Origin: Clostridia bacterium
Lineage (GTDB): Bacteria > Bacillota > Clostridia > Lachnospirales > Lachnospiraceae
Direction: 5' to 3'
Assembly (NCBI GenBank): GCA_910575725.1
Contig: CAJTFE010000003.1
Location: 169,120-233,119 of the forward strand
Length of the DNA stretch: 64,000 nucleotides
Made by a program: the position numbers and the translations under genes. Below are positions 46,086 to 53,454 of this stretch, piece after piece. The notes beneath the pieces are model-generated. The model saw nothing but the letters and a program-made list of their open reading frames with translations. It was not told the DNA's origin and searched no databases. The number at the start of each line of letters is the position of its first letter. Position 1 is the stretch's first letter.

Positions 46086-46532
46086 TTATTCAACTTTTGT
46101 TCCGCAGAATGCACAAAACAGGCTGTCCTCCTCTAATGCAGCTCCGCATGCTGTACAGCTTTTCCCTGGCGTCATGCCATCAGGAACAGCTCCGCCTTCC
46201 TGTTTTTCATCCGCCCTTTTTCCGCAGGCGCTGCAGAAAACACTCCCATATGGAATTACGGCTCCGCAGTTCTCACACATCATCTGTCCCTGGAGACGGA
46301 GTTTATTTTTATAAAACCCCATCCGGTTAAGCTCCAGCTTGGAGATTGCGTCTACGAGCCTGTAATACTGGCTGTCCGCAGCCTCATCCGCCTTATGTTC
46401 TTCATAATAGAGCTGTCCAAGCTGGTATACCTTCTGCTGGATCTCTCCTTCTACCTGTGCAATATTTTCCGTTACCCGTTCCATCTCTGTGGGTTCCTTT
46501 TTCGTGTTTAAAAAGTCCATTTTCAGCGCCAT
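46086..46532 (-). CDS. Small protein with two C-terminal zinc ribbons
   Basis: 148 residues from the ATG at 46532, chosen because AAAGGATG lies 8 nt upstream; ATGs further up have none. The N-terminal half is helical, probably coiled coil (MERVTENIAQVEGEIQQKVY). Two zinc ribbons follow: CENCGAVIPYGSVFCSACG and CTACGAALEEDSLFCAFCG. No membrane helix, unlike its neighbours, so it may be a soluble partner. The stop is 68 nt before the TPR zinc-ribbon gene. Confidence 0.75.
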   Translation of the reverse strand: MALKMDFLNTKKEPTEMERVTENIAQVEGEIQQKVYQLGQLYYEEHKADEAADSQYYRLVDAISKLELNRMGFYKNKLRLQGQMMCENCGAVIPYGSVFCSACGKRADEKQEGGAVPDGMTPGKSCTACGAALEEDSLFCAFCGTKVE

Positions 46533-46713
46533 ATCAGCTTCATCCTTTGATTCTGAAATCATAGAAGCCATTCGGAATTTGGCAGAACAGGATGACAGAT
46601 CCTTTTCCCAATATATCAATATTGTTTTAAAGGAACACCTTAGAAAGCAGCAGAAGGAGCAGTAAATCTGCTTTTCTTCTGCTGCCAGGGAACATAGGAT
46701 CTTATTTTTAAGC

Positions 46714-46745
46714 AAAAAAATCCCCGGCAGATTTCTCTGCCGGGG
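46714..46745 (-). terminator. Terminator after the tRNA 3' remnant
   Basis: CCCCGGCAG/CTGCCGGGG perfect 9-bp stem with a short AGAAAT loop and seven T on the minus strand. It follows the tRNA 3'-end copy by about 10 nt, where a tRNA terminator would be expected, and also ends the HEPN/MNT transcript. Confidence 0.88.
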
Positions 46746-46754
46746 TTCCTCTAT

Positions 46755-46782
46755 CAGGGCGGCAAGGATTCGAACCTTGAAA
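46755..46782 (-). repeat. Second copy of a tRNA 3' end (att-like direct repeat)
   Basis: 28 nt matching the T-arm and acceptor 3' part of the tRNA-Gln at 47799-47826 with two adjacent mismatches (20 identical nt, TTTCAAGGTTCGAATCCTTG). No 5' half is present, so it is not a functional tRNA. The two copies bracket the HEPN/MNT genes. Confidence 0.85.
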
Positions 46783-46807
46783 ATTGACCCATGGATTGAC
46801 CTATCAT

Positions 46808-47185
46808 CTAACAACTCAAAAATTTCTTTACCTCTTTCAGCAATTCTTCCGCTCTATTGTACTGTTCTTCTGCTTCTTCTCTTGAGGCGATATAAAAATC
46901 ATCATAGTCACAGCTGTTCCTTATCTGAAACGCCTGCTGTACATATTTAGAATACTTTATATGAAATTTTCCTGTTTTAATGTATTCTTTCTGAAAATAT
47001 GCTATAACAGCGCTGTGTTTAGAAAAATCTTTTTCTTCAATAGCCAGAACCGCTCTTAGTGAAGAAAAAACTGCATAATAGGATCTTCCAATAGAGTCTT
47101 TATACTGCCTTTCATCCAAAAGAATTTTTGCCGACTTGAGCTTATCAGCAGCCATATCTAATCTATGCTTTACTAAATCATCCAA
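46808..47185 (-). CDS. HEPN-domain protein (toxin-like partner of the MNT protein)
   Basis: 125 residues, starting with TTG at 47185: AAGGAGG lies 9 nt upstream and the start overlaps the MNT stop by 8 nt, while no ATG fits. All-helical HEPN fold with SIGRSYYAVFSSLRAVL (about 31-47) and the late motif RNSCDYDDF (about 92-100). This has R-x3-D-Y rather than the RX4-6H motif of the RNase-active class, so nuclease activity is doubtful; the Tyr is kept, which in HepT-type proteins is the AMPylation target. Confidence 0.88.
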   Translation of the reverse strand: MDDLVKHRLDMAADKLKSAKILLDERQYKDSIGRSYYAVFSSLRAVLAIEEKDFSKHSAVIAYFQKEYIKTGKFHIKYSKYVQQAFQIRNSCDYDDFYIASREEAEEQYNRAEELLKEVKKFLSC

Positions 47186-47510
47186 TTTTCTTTCCCTCCT
47201 TCCATATATTCCGATAATATGGAAGAACTTTTCTATACTTCAAAAACTCATCATGCGGTATGACCATTGGTGACACAACGACGTCATTTTCTAATCCAAT
47301 TTCTGCAGACATATCCCAGACTACTTTAAGTTTTTTTTGAAGAGTAAGTCTATCACCTTTCACAATCGCAACAATATCTATATCTGAATCCGCCGTATAG
47401 TCGCCCCGTGCGTAAGAGCCATACAAAATCACTTCCACAACGTCCTCGCCAAAGACAGTCCTATAACATTCATTCATCTGTCTGCTAATAACATCCGCCT
47501 GTTTTGTCAT
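47178..47510 (-). CDS. MNT-type minimal nucleotidyltransferase (antitoxin-like)
   Basis: 110 residues from the ATG at 47510 (AAGGGGGACAGGTG upstream). Carries LYGSYARGDYTADSDIDIV, the GSX10DXD signature of DNA-polymerase-beta-like minimal nucleotidyltransferases, with a third acidic residue possible in NDVVVS. In MntA-HepT pairs this protein AMPylates and silences the HEPN toxin. The frame is open up to 47654, but that codon lies inside the promoter at 47637-47664, so the short form is preferred. Confidence 0.9.
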   Translation of the reverse strand: MTKQADVISRQMNECYRTVFGEDVVEVILYGSYARGDYTADSDIDIVAIVKGDRLTLQKKLKVVWDMSAEIGLENDVVVSPMVIPHDEFLKYRKVLPYYRNIWKEGKKIG

Positions 47511-47636
47511 ATAACACCTGTCCCCCTTTAAAATTTTTCCTTCATATGAGGCACTCTTATACTCATCCATTTTTGTCCGCACCACTATTATATAATCGCC
47601 CTTCCAAATTCTTTTATGGCATTCATCAATTACTTT

Positions 47637-47664
47637 ATAATATACCATGCGCAAATATTTTCAA
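47637..47664 (-). promoter_or_regulatory. Promoter of the MNT-HEPN pair
   Basis: TTGAAA (47659-47664), 16-nt spacer, TATTAT (47637-47642) on the minus strand, leaving a leader of about 120 nt that is unusually long for such a pair. Confidence 0.65.
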
Positions 47665-47764
47665 CAACTATTTCCAAAATTTAAATTAATTCTTTATCCA
47701 GTATTTTTAAACCCGGCCTCCTTTAATAGCTTCTTAGTATACTTCGGCATGTCCAGGCACAAAA

Positions 47765-47792
47765 AACCCCGATGGATTCCTCCACCAGGGTT
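47765..47792 (-). terminator. Terminator after tRNA-Gln
   Basis: AACCCTGGTGGA / TCCATCGGGGTT stem with a short GGAA loop followed by T6 on the minus strand, 8 nt after the tRNA 3' end. Confidence 0.85.
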
Positions 47793-47799
47793 CATAAGC

Positions 47800-47869
47800 A
47801 GGGCTACAAGGATTCGAACCTTGAAATGACGGAGTCAGAGTCCGTTGCCTTACCGTTTGGCGATAGCCC
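47800..47869 (-). tRNA. tRNA-Gln (anticodon CTG)
   Basis: Acceptor GGGCTAT/GTAGCCC (7 bp), D-arm GCCAAACGGTAAGGC, anticodon stem-loop ACGGA-CTCTGAC-TCCGT with CTG anticodon, T-arm CAAGG-TTCGAAT-CCTTG. CCA is not encoded (TGC follows). The 3' part is the site duplicated at 46755-46782. Confidence 0.95.
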
Positions 47870-47889
47870 TTTGTTTTTCAGCGAATATT

Positions 47890-47918
47890 ACTATAACATA
47901 TCTTTTTTTAAAAAGCAA
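47890..47918 (-). promoter_or_regulatory. tRNA-Gln promoter
   Basis: TTGCTT (47913-47918), 17-nt spacer, TATAGT (47890-47895) on the minus strand, about 20 nt upstream of the tRNA, in a very A/T-rich stretch. Confidence 0.8.
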
Positions 47919-47980
47919 GTACTTTTTTATAATTTTTCTTATTTTTTTACTTCGCAGAGCAGTTCCGACGGACAGGCCCT

Positions 47981-49159
47981 TCAGCTCTGGGCCACATACC
48001 CTTTCTCCATGGTCATCACGCACTGATATCTGGAATCCAGGATGCGCACCCGTTCTGCAATATTTTCCTTAAGCTGCTTCAGCTCCGCTCCCTGGTAGGC
48101 GAAGGGGACTACCACGTCAAAGATCAGATTGATCTGCTTCTCCCCGTCTACCATGCGGAAATCATGGAGGGTCAGCCGCTCGTCCAGCTCTTTTAACACA
48201 GCCGTCACCTTCATCCGCGCATCCGCTACCCGGTCGTCCCTTACCTCCACCGGATCCATATGGATCACCAGGAAAATTCCAAGCTTCTTCGCCGCCTCCC
48301 TCTCTATCTTATCAATGATTTCATGGGAAATCTCAACGCTCACGTCGTTGGGCACCTCCGCATGGATGGAAGCCAGGCTTCTGGTCGGCCCGTAATTGTG
48401 CACAATGAGATCATGGCTGCCCAGTATCCCCTCGTAGCCCTCCACAAAGTCCGTGATCTGCCGGTAAAGCTCCGGCTCCACCGCTTTGCCGATCAAAGGC
48501 TCCAGGGTGTCTCTGGCAATGCCCACGCCGGCCCACATAACCACAAGGGCTACCGCCACGCCCACAAAGCCGTCGATATTGATTCCTGTAAAATGGCAGA
48601 ACAAAAGGGACAGCACCGTAGCAGAGGTTGTAATCACATCCCCCATGGCGTCTGCGGCCGTGGCCATCATTACACTGGAATGAATCCGCTTTCCAAGCTT
48701 CCGGTTAAAATACGCCATCCACAGCTTTACTCCGATGGAGGCCAGCAGAACCACTATAGAAACCGCACTGAAGGCCAGCTCCTCCGGCTCCCGTATCTTC
48801 CCAACGGCAGTTTTGAGAAAGCTTAAGCCCACTTCTATCACAAGAAACGACACAATCAGCGCCGCTATATATTCAATCCGTCCGTGGCCGAAGGGGTGAT
48901 CCTGGTCTGCAGGCTTACTGGCCATCTTGACGCCCACAAAGCCAATTACGGAGGAAGCCGCATCCGAAAGGTTGTTGAAGGCATCCGCCAGAACGGAGAC
49001 GCTGTGCAGAAGCAGCCCGACGGTGAATTTCCCTGCGAACAGCAGCACGTTACAGAAGATGCACACCATGCTTGCCATAACGCCGTAGCTGGTGCGCACT
49101 CTGGCATTTTCCGTATTTTCATAATCCTTTACAAATCTATGTACCAAAAAATCTACCAT
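47981..49159 (-). CDS. Cation diffusion facilitator transporter
   Basis: 392 residues from the ATG at 49159 (AAGGGG upstream; the earlier codon is TTG). Six helices in the first 210 residues with the metal site SVLADAFNNLSDAASS (HxxxD-type site with Asp) and DHPFGHGRIEYIAAL, then a cytoplasmic ferredoxin-like domain (about 215-300) and a C-terminal extension to 392 longer than usual. It exports divalent cations (Zn, Mn, Fe or Co) against protons. Divergent from pncB. Confidence 0.93.
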   Translation of the reverse strand: MVDFLVHRFVKDYENTENARVRTSYGVMASMVCIFCNVLLFAGKFTVGLLLHSVSVLADAFNNLSDAASSVIGFVGVKMASKPADQDHPFGHGRIEYIAALIVSFLVIEVGLSFLKTAVGKIREPEELAFSAVSIVVLLASIGVKLWMAYFNRKLGKRIHSSVMMATAADAMGDVITTSATVLSLLFCHFTGINIDGFVGVAVALVVMWAGVGIARDTLEPLIGKAVEPELYRQITDFVEGYEGILGSHDLIVHNYGPTRSLASIHAEVPNDVSVEISHEIIDKIEREAAKKLGIFLVIHMDPVEVRDDRVADARMKVTAVLKELDERLTLHDFRMVDGEKQINLIFDVVVPFAYQGAELKQLKENIAERVRILDSRYQCVMTMEKGYVAQS

Positions 49160-49274
49160 TCGTTTCTTCCCCTTTTCACATTCCAACTATTGTAATATAT
49201 TTTATTGAAAAATGGAAGAGTGACTTGTTATTTTCCTTTAAATGTGCTATTGTTAAACTATTCACAGACGCTGT

Positions 49275-49313
49275 TTGTCATGTGACAAGACAGTTGTCCG
49301 ATTATAATGGACA
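49275..49313 (+). promoter_or_regulatory. pncB promoter with two inverted repeats
   Basis: -10 TATAAT at 49303-49308. Overlapping dyads TTGTCA-TG-TGACAA (49275-49288) and TGTCC-N9-GGACA (49295-49313) cover the -35 and -10 regions. They look like operator sites, plausibly for an NAD-related repressor, but I cannot assign one. Confidence 0.6.
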
Positions 49314-49417
49314 GGCCGGTACATCTACCCGGCCCACTGCCTGCACAAATCAAATTCACGCAATGAGTTGACGGGATATCAGGCTTGCTGCGCAGGAACA
49401 AGGAGTGGAAAAATATT

Positions 49418-50872
49418 ATGAGTACGATGAAACTGACACTGCTCACAGATCTTTACGAGCTGACGATGATGCAGGGCTATTTTAAAAATCATTCCAATGA
49501 GACGGTTGTCTTTGACGCCTTTTACCGGAAGAATCCCTCCGGAAACGGATTTGCTGTTGCGGCCGGCCTGGATCAGGTGATCGATTATATTAAGAATCTC
49601 ACCTTTGACGAGAAGGATATTGAGTATCTGAGAAGCCTTAAGCTTTTTGATGAGGATTTTCTTGACTATCTGAGTAAATTCCGGTTTTCGGGAGATATTT
49701 ATGCGATTCCGGAGGGCACGGTCGTCTTTCCCAGGGAACCGCTTGTAAAGGTTATTGCGCCGATTATGGAGGCGCAGCTGGTGGAGACGGCGATTCTGAC
49801 CATTATCAATCACCAGAGCCTGATTGCCACCAAAACCGCCCGTGTGGTTCACGCAGCCAAGGGGGACGGCATTATGGAGTTCGGCCTTCGCCGAGCCCAG
49901 GGGCCGGATGCAGGCATTTACGGAGCCCGGGCCGCTATGATCGGCGGATGTATCGGAACCTCCAATGTACTGGCCGGACAGCTTTTTGACGTTCCGGTGA
50001 AAGGAACCCATGCTCACAGCTGGATTATGAGCTTCCCAGATGAATACACGGCCTTTAAGAAGTATTCGGAGCTTTACCCGGATGCCTGTATTCTGCTTGC
50101 AGATACTTATGATACGCTGAAATCGGGCGTTCCCAATGCCATCCGGGTGTTTACAGAGATGCGTGAGGCCGGGATTCCTCTGACCTTTTATGGGATCCGG
50201 CTGGACAGCGGAGATCTGGCTTATATGTCCAAGAAGGCGCGGAAGATGCTGGATGAGGCCGGGTTCCCGGATGCGGTGATTTCGGCTTCCAGTGATTTGG
50301 ACGAATATCTGATCACCAGCCTGAAGGGGCAGAATGCTGCTATTACTTCCTGGGGCGTTGGGACGAATATGATTACTTCGGCGGACTGCCCTGCTTTTGG
50401 CGGAGTGTATAAGCTGGCGGCAGTGATGGATGAGGAAGGGGAGTTTATTCCTAAGATTAAGCTTTCGGAGAATTCCGAGAAGATTACGAATCCGGGGAAT
50501 AAGACGGTTTTCCGGATTTATGATAAGGAGACGGGGAAGATTCGGGCAGATTTGATTTCCCTTGCAGATGAGACTTTTGATATCTCCCAGGATCTTTTGA
50601 TTTTTGATTCGGTGGAGACTTGGAAGAAGACGAAGCTTAAGGGAGGCACTTATGATATGCGGGAGCTTTTGGTGCCGGTGTTCCAAAAGGGGGAGTGTGT
50701 GTATGCTTCGCCTAGTGTGATGGAGATTCGGGATTATTGTGCTCGGGAGCAGGATACCCTTTGGGATGAGACTCGGAGGTTGACGAATCCTCATGAGGTT
50801 TATGTGGATCTTTCGGATAAGCTGTTTCGGATTAAGGCTGGACTTTTGGATCAGATGAATCAGGAAGGGTGA
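49418..50872 (+). CDS. pncB: Nicotinate phosphoribosyltransferase
   Basis: 484 residues from the ATG at 49418 (AAGGAG upstream; the earlier in-frame codon is rejected). Family blocks LTDLYELTMMQGYF, FGLRRAQGPDAG, the phospho-His region GTHAHSW, and IRLDSGDLAY. It joins nicotinate to PRPP to give NaMN in NAD salvage. The long inverted repeat copy 2 starts 10 nt after its stop. G+C falls noticeably toward its 3' third, where codons ending in T/A dominate, unlike the minus-strand neighbours. Confidence 0.95.
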   Translation: MSTMKLTLLTDLYELTMMQGYFKNHSNETVVFDAFYRKNPSGNGFAVAAGLDQVIDYIKNLTFDEKDIEYLRSLKLFDEDFLDYLSKFRFSGDIYAIPEGTVVFPREPLVKVIAPIMEAQLVETAILTIINHQSLIATKTARVVHAAKGDGIMEFGLRRAQGPDAGIYGARAAMIGGCIGTSNVLAGQLFDVPVKGTHAHSWIMSFPDEYTAFKKYSELYPDACILLADTYDTLKSGVPNAIRVFTEMREAGIPLTFYGIRLDSGDLAYMSKKARKMLDEAGFPDAVISASSDLDEYLITSLKGQNAAITSWGVGTNMITSADCPAFGGVYKLAAVMDEEGEFIPKIKLSENSEKITNPGNKTVFRIYDKETGKIRADLISLADETFDISQDLLIFDSVETWKKTKLKGGTYDMRELLVPVFQKGECVYASPSVMEIRDYCAREQDTLWDETRRLTNPHEVYVDLSDKLFRIKAGLLDQMNQEG

Positions 50873-50882
50873 TAGGGGGGAC

Positions 50883-51092
50883 GGAATTGCCGCGAAACAG
50901 GGGCGCAGGATTTTCCATATCTGTGTTCGGACGGTTCGCGTACATCCTGTCTGTTCTGTACGTACATTGCTTTGTGTGGTTTTGTTACCGGTTAGGTATG
51001 GAAGCAATGTTCGTACAGCTCAGACAGGGTGTGCGCGAACAGCCGGACACTTGATATTGGAAAATCCTGCGCCCCTGTTTCGCGGCAATTCC
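50883..51092 (+). repeat. Long imperfect inverted repeat, copy 2 of 3
   Basis: Sense to pncB, beginning 10 nt after its stop. Outer arms GGAATTGCCGCGAAACAGGG and its complement; core GTGTTCGGACGGTTCGCG ... CGCGAACAGCCGGACAC; CTGTCTG/CAGACAG; loop (about 50957-51003) rich in G/T. The distal end is 74 nt from the asnB stop. The outer stem sequence differs from copies 1 and 3 while staying self-complementary. Nothing else is seen in 50873-51166. Confidence 0.9.
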
Positions 51093-51166
51093 TGGTTGTG
51101 GAAGGGGTGTTGAGGGGTGATTTTTGGGGTGGTGTTTGGTAAGTTGTAATTATGTATGTGGTTGGT

Positions 51167-53011
51167 TTATTCGTTGAAGTAGATGTCGTACCAGATGCAG
51201 AAGGTGTAGATGGTCCATAGCTTTCTGCTGTTGTCTCTGTGTTTTTTGAGGTGTTCTTCTAACAAGTCTGTTAGTTTTTCCTGGTGGAAATAGCGTCTGG
51301 CGGCAGGACCGCTGAAGGCCTGCCGCAGACGGGCCTGGCCTTCTTCTTCGCAGATCCAGTGGCGGATGGGGACGGGGAAGCCTAGCTTTGGGCGTTCGCT
51401 GGTGTCGGCGTCTAGTTTGAAGGCGGCGGCTTTGCGGAGGATGTATTTTGTTATGCGGCCTCTTTGCTTTAGGCGGGCTGGAAGGCGGCGGGTGAGGGCA
51501 AAGACTTCTTTGTCCAGGAAGGGGACACGGACTTCCAGGGAGTGGGCCATGCTCATGCGGTCGGCTTTTTGGAGGATGTCTCCGGGAAGCCAGTGGCGCA
51601 GGTCGATTTCCTGCATGCGGTCGGCGTCACGCAGGCCAAAGGTTCGGTCGTAGTCTTCTTCCAGGAAGCTTTGGGGGCTTCTGGCTCCGGTGTTTTTGCG
51701 AAGCAATGCCCGGCGTTCTTCTAGGGTGAAGATGTTGGCATTGCCGATAAAGCGCTCTTCCAGGGTTTTGCTTCCTCGGATGAGGAAGTTTTTGCCTTTC
51801 ATGTTTGGAAAATGCTGCGCAATGCATGCCAGCCATTTGCGCAGCCTTAGGGGCAGCATCTGGTAGCGGCGGAGGGCTTCGGGTTCGCAGTAGATGCGGT
51901 AGCCGCCGAAGAGCTCGTCGGCTCCTTCGCCGGAGACTACGACTTTTACGTCTTTTGCCGCTTCCATTGACAGGAAGTAAAGAGCTACTGCAGAGGCGTC
52001 GCCTAAGGGTTCGTCCATGTAGTAAAGGACTTCGGGGACAGCCTCCCAGAATTCCTGTTCACGGATTCTTCTGCCTTTGTGATCCAGTTCACATTGCTCG
52101 GCTGTGCTGCGGGCGTACCGGATCTCGTTGTAGCGGCTCTTCTCCTGTCCAAAGCCTACGGTGTAGGCTCTTTTGCCGCCGAATTCGGAGGCAATCAGCC
52201 CGGAATCCACGCCGCCGGAAAGAAAGGTCCCCACTTCTACATCGGCAATTTCATGGGCTTTTACGGAATCTTTTATCACTCTGTCTACGGCTTCCAGCCA
52301 TTCAGCTTCGGTTTTTCCTGTTTCCGGCTGTAAGGATGGTTCGAAATATTTCTGAATCTCCAGAATGATGCTGCCGCTTTTCCACCGGAGGAAGCTGCCC
52401 GGCTCCAGGCGGTAGATGCCTTTGAAAAAGGTTTCCTCCAGGGCGGAATACTGGAAGGAAAGGTACTGCTCCAAGGCCTGCTCGTTCAAGGCTTTTTGAT
52501 ATTCCGGGTATTTGAGTATGCTTTTTATCTCGGAGGCGAAAACGAGGCTATCGCCTGCTACGGTATAGTAAAAGGGCTTGATTCCGAAATAATCCCTGGC
52601 TGCAAAGAGTTCTTTTTTTTCTTCGTCCCAGATGACGAAAGCGAACATTCCGCGCAGACGAGAGAGCAGCCCGCTGCCCCATTCTTCATAACCATGGATC
52701 AATACTTCTGTGTCGGAACGAGTGGCAAAGATGTGTCCTGCCCTAAGAAGCTCTTCCCTAAGCTCCTGGTAATTATAGATTTCCCCGTTAAAGACCAGGA
52801 CTTTGTCGCCGTTTTCATTTTCCATGGGCTGGGCGCCTGATTCCAGATCGATGATGCTCAGACGGCGAAATCCCAGGGCTGCGCCGTCGCTTAACCAGCT
52901 TCCGCCGTCATCGGGACCGCGGTGCCGGATGGCGTCCTTCATCTCCTCCAATATCTGCTCTCTATCCCAATCTTCCTTTTTCTTCCCCACAAATCCACAG
53001 ATGCCGCACAT
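51167..53011 (-). CDS. asnB: Asparagine synthetase, glutamine-hydrolysing
   Basis: 614 residues from the ATG at 53011, so that Cys2 (MCGICGF) is the N-terminal glutaminase nucleophile; GAGGAGG is upstream. GATase domain with RHRGPDDGG and VFNGEIYN; synthetase domain with the PPi loop FLSGGVDSGL and VVSGEGADELFGGY. It makes asparagine from aspartate, ATP and glutamine. The gene is flanked on both sides by copies 2 and 3 of the long inverted repeat, which lie in opposite orientations. Confidence 0.95.
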   Translation of the reverse strand: MCGICGFVGKKKEDWDREQILEEMKDAIRHRGPDDGGSWLSDGAALGFRRLSIIDLESGAQPMENENGDKVLVFNGEIYNYQELREELLRAGHIFATRSDTEVLIHGYEEWGSGLLSRLRGMFAFVIWDEEKKELFAARDYFGIKPFYYTVAGDSLVFASEIKSILKYPEYQKALNEQALEQYLSFQYSALEETFFKGIYRLEPGSFLRWKSGSIILEIQKYFEPSLQPETGKTEAEWLEAVDRVIKDSVKAHEIADVEVGTFLSGGVDSGLIASEFGGKRAYTVGFGQEKSRYNEIRYARSTAEQCELDHKGRRIREQEFWEAVPEVLYYMDEPLGDASAVALYFLSMEAAKDVKVVVSGEGADELFGGYRIYCEPEALRRYQMLPLRLRKWLACIAQHFPNMKGKNFLIRGSKTLEERFIGNANIFTLEERRALLRKNTGARSPQSFLEEDYDRTFGLRDADRMQEIDLRHWLPGDILQKADRMSMAHSLEVRVPFLDKEVFALTRRLPARLKQRGRITKYILRKAAAFKLDADTSERPKLGFPVPIRHWICEEEGQARLRQAFSGPAARRYFHQEKLTDLLEEHLKKHRDNSRKLWTIYTFCIWYDIYFNE

Positions 53012-53139
53012 ATGATAACCTCCTCTATTCCAGTTCCGTAGTACTCTTCCAGTACACGTTCTCTTCCTCTTTTTGGTTACCACAATCGTAGCATCGCCTT
53101 ATTTCGACAAATTATCTGACTTGTAACAAAATTGTATCC

Positions 53140-53153
53140 TAATGTTAACATTA
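53140..53153. promoter_or_regulatory. 14-bp perfect palindrome upstream of asnB
   Basis: TAATGTTAACATTA lies 129 nt before the asnB ATG, beside candidate promoter elements (TTAACA and TACAAT/TACAAG on the minus strand). A likely operator or part of the promoter; no regulator can be named. Confidence 0.55.
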
Positions 53154-53226
53154 TCACACAAAAAAAGCTGCCTCCCAACAGCTCACCAACCCGCCAAACT
53201 CTTTCTCCATCCCCTCCCGTCCCCAA

Positions 53227-53441
53227 GGGTGGATGCCGCAAAATAAGACAGCAGACATTTCCGATATCCAGTGTCCGGCTGTTCACGCACACTCTGTCTG
53301 ATATGGACGCACATTACCAAAACACCAAACACCACCCAAAACCAAACAAGGTAATGTACGTCCAGAGCAGACAGAGTGTACGTGAACCGTCCGAACACAG
53401 GATACGGAAACGTCTGCTGTCTTATTTTGCGGCATCCACCC
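53227..53441 (-). repeat. Long imperfect inverted repeat, copy 3 of 3
   Basis: Sense to the lipoprotein gene, beginning 13 nt after its stop (53455). Outer arms GTGGATGCCGCAAAATAAG and complement; core GTGTTCGGACGGTTCACG ... CGTGAACAGCCGGACAC; CTCTGTCTG/CAGACAGAG fully paired; G/T-rich loop (about 53321-53349). Together with the asnB promoter it fills the 443-nt spacer 53012-53454. Confidence 0.9.
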
Positions 53442-53454
53442 ACCCCCTTACCAC

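Noticed and set aside
46755..46782. A second functional tRNA gene
   Set aside because: Only the T-arm and 3' acceptor part exist; no matching 5' half (GGGCGGC) or D/anticodon arms within 100 nt upstream.
46000..47900. An intact prophage or integrative element at the tRNA
   Set aside because: No integrase, phage or conjugation gene is present; only about 1 kb lies between the repeats.
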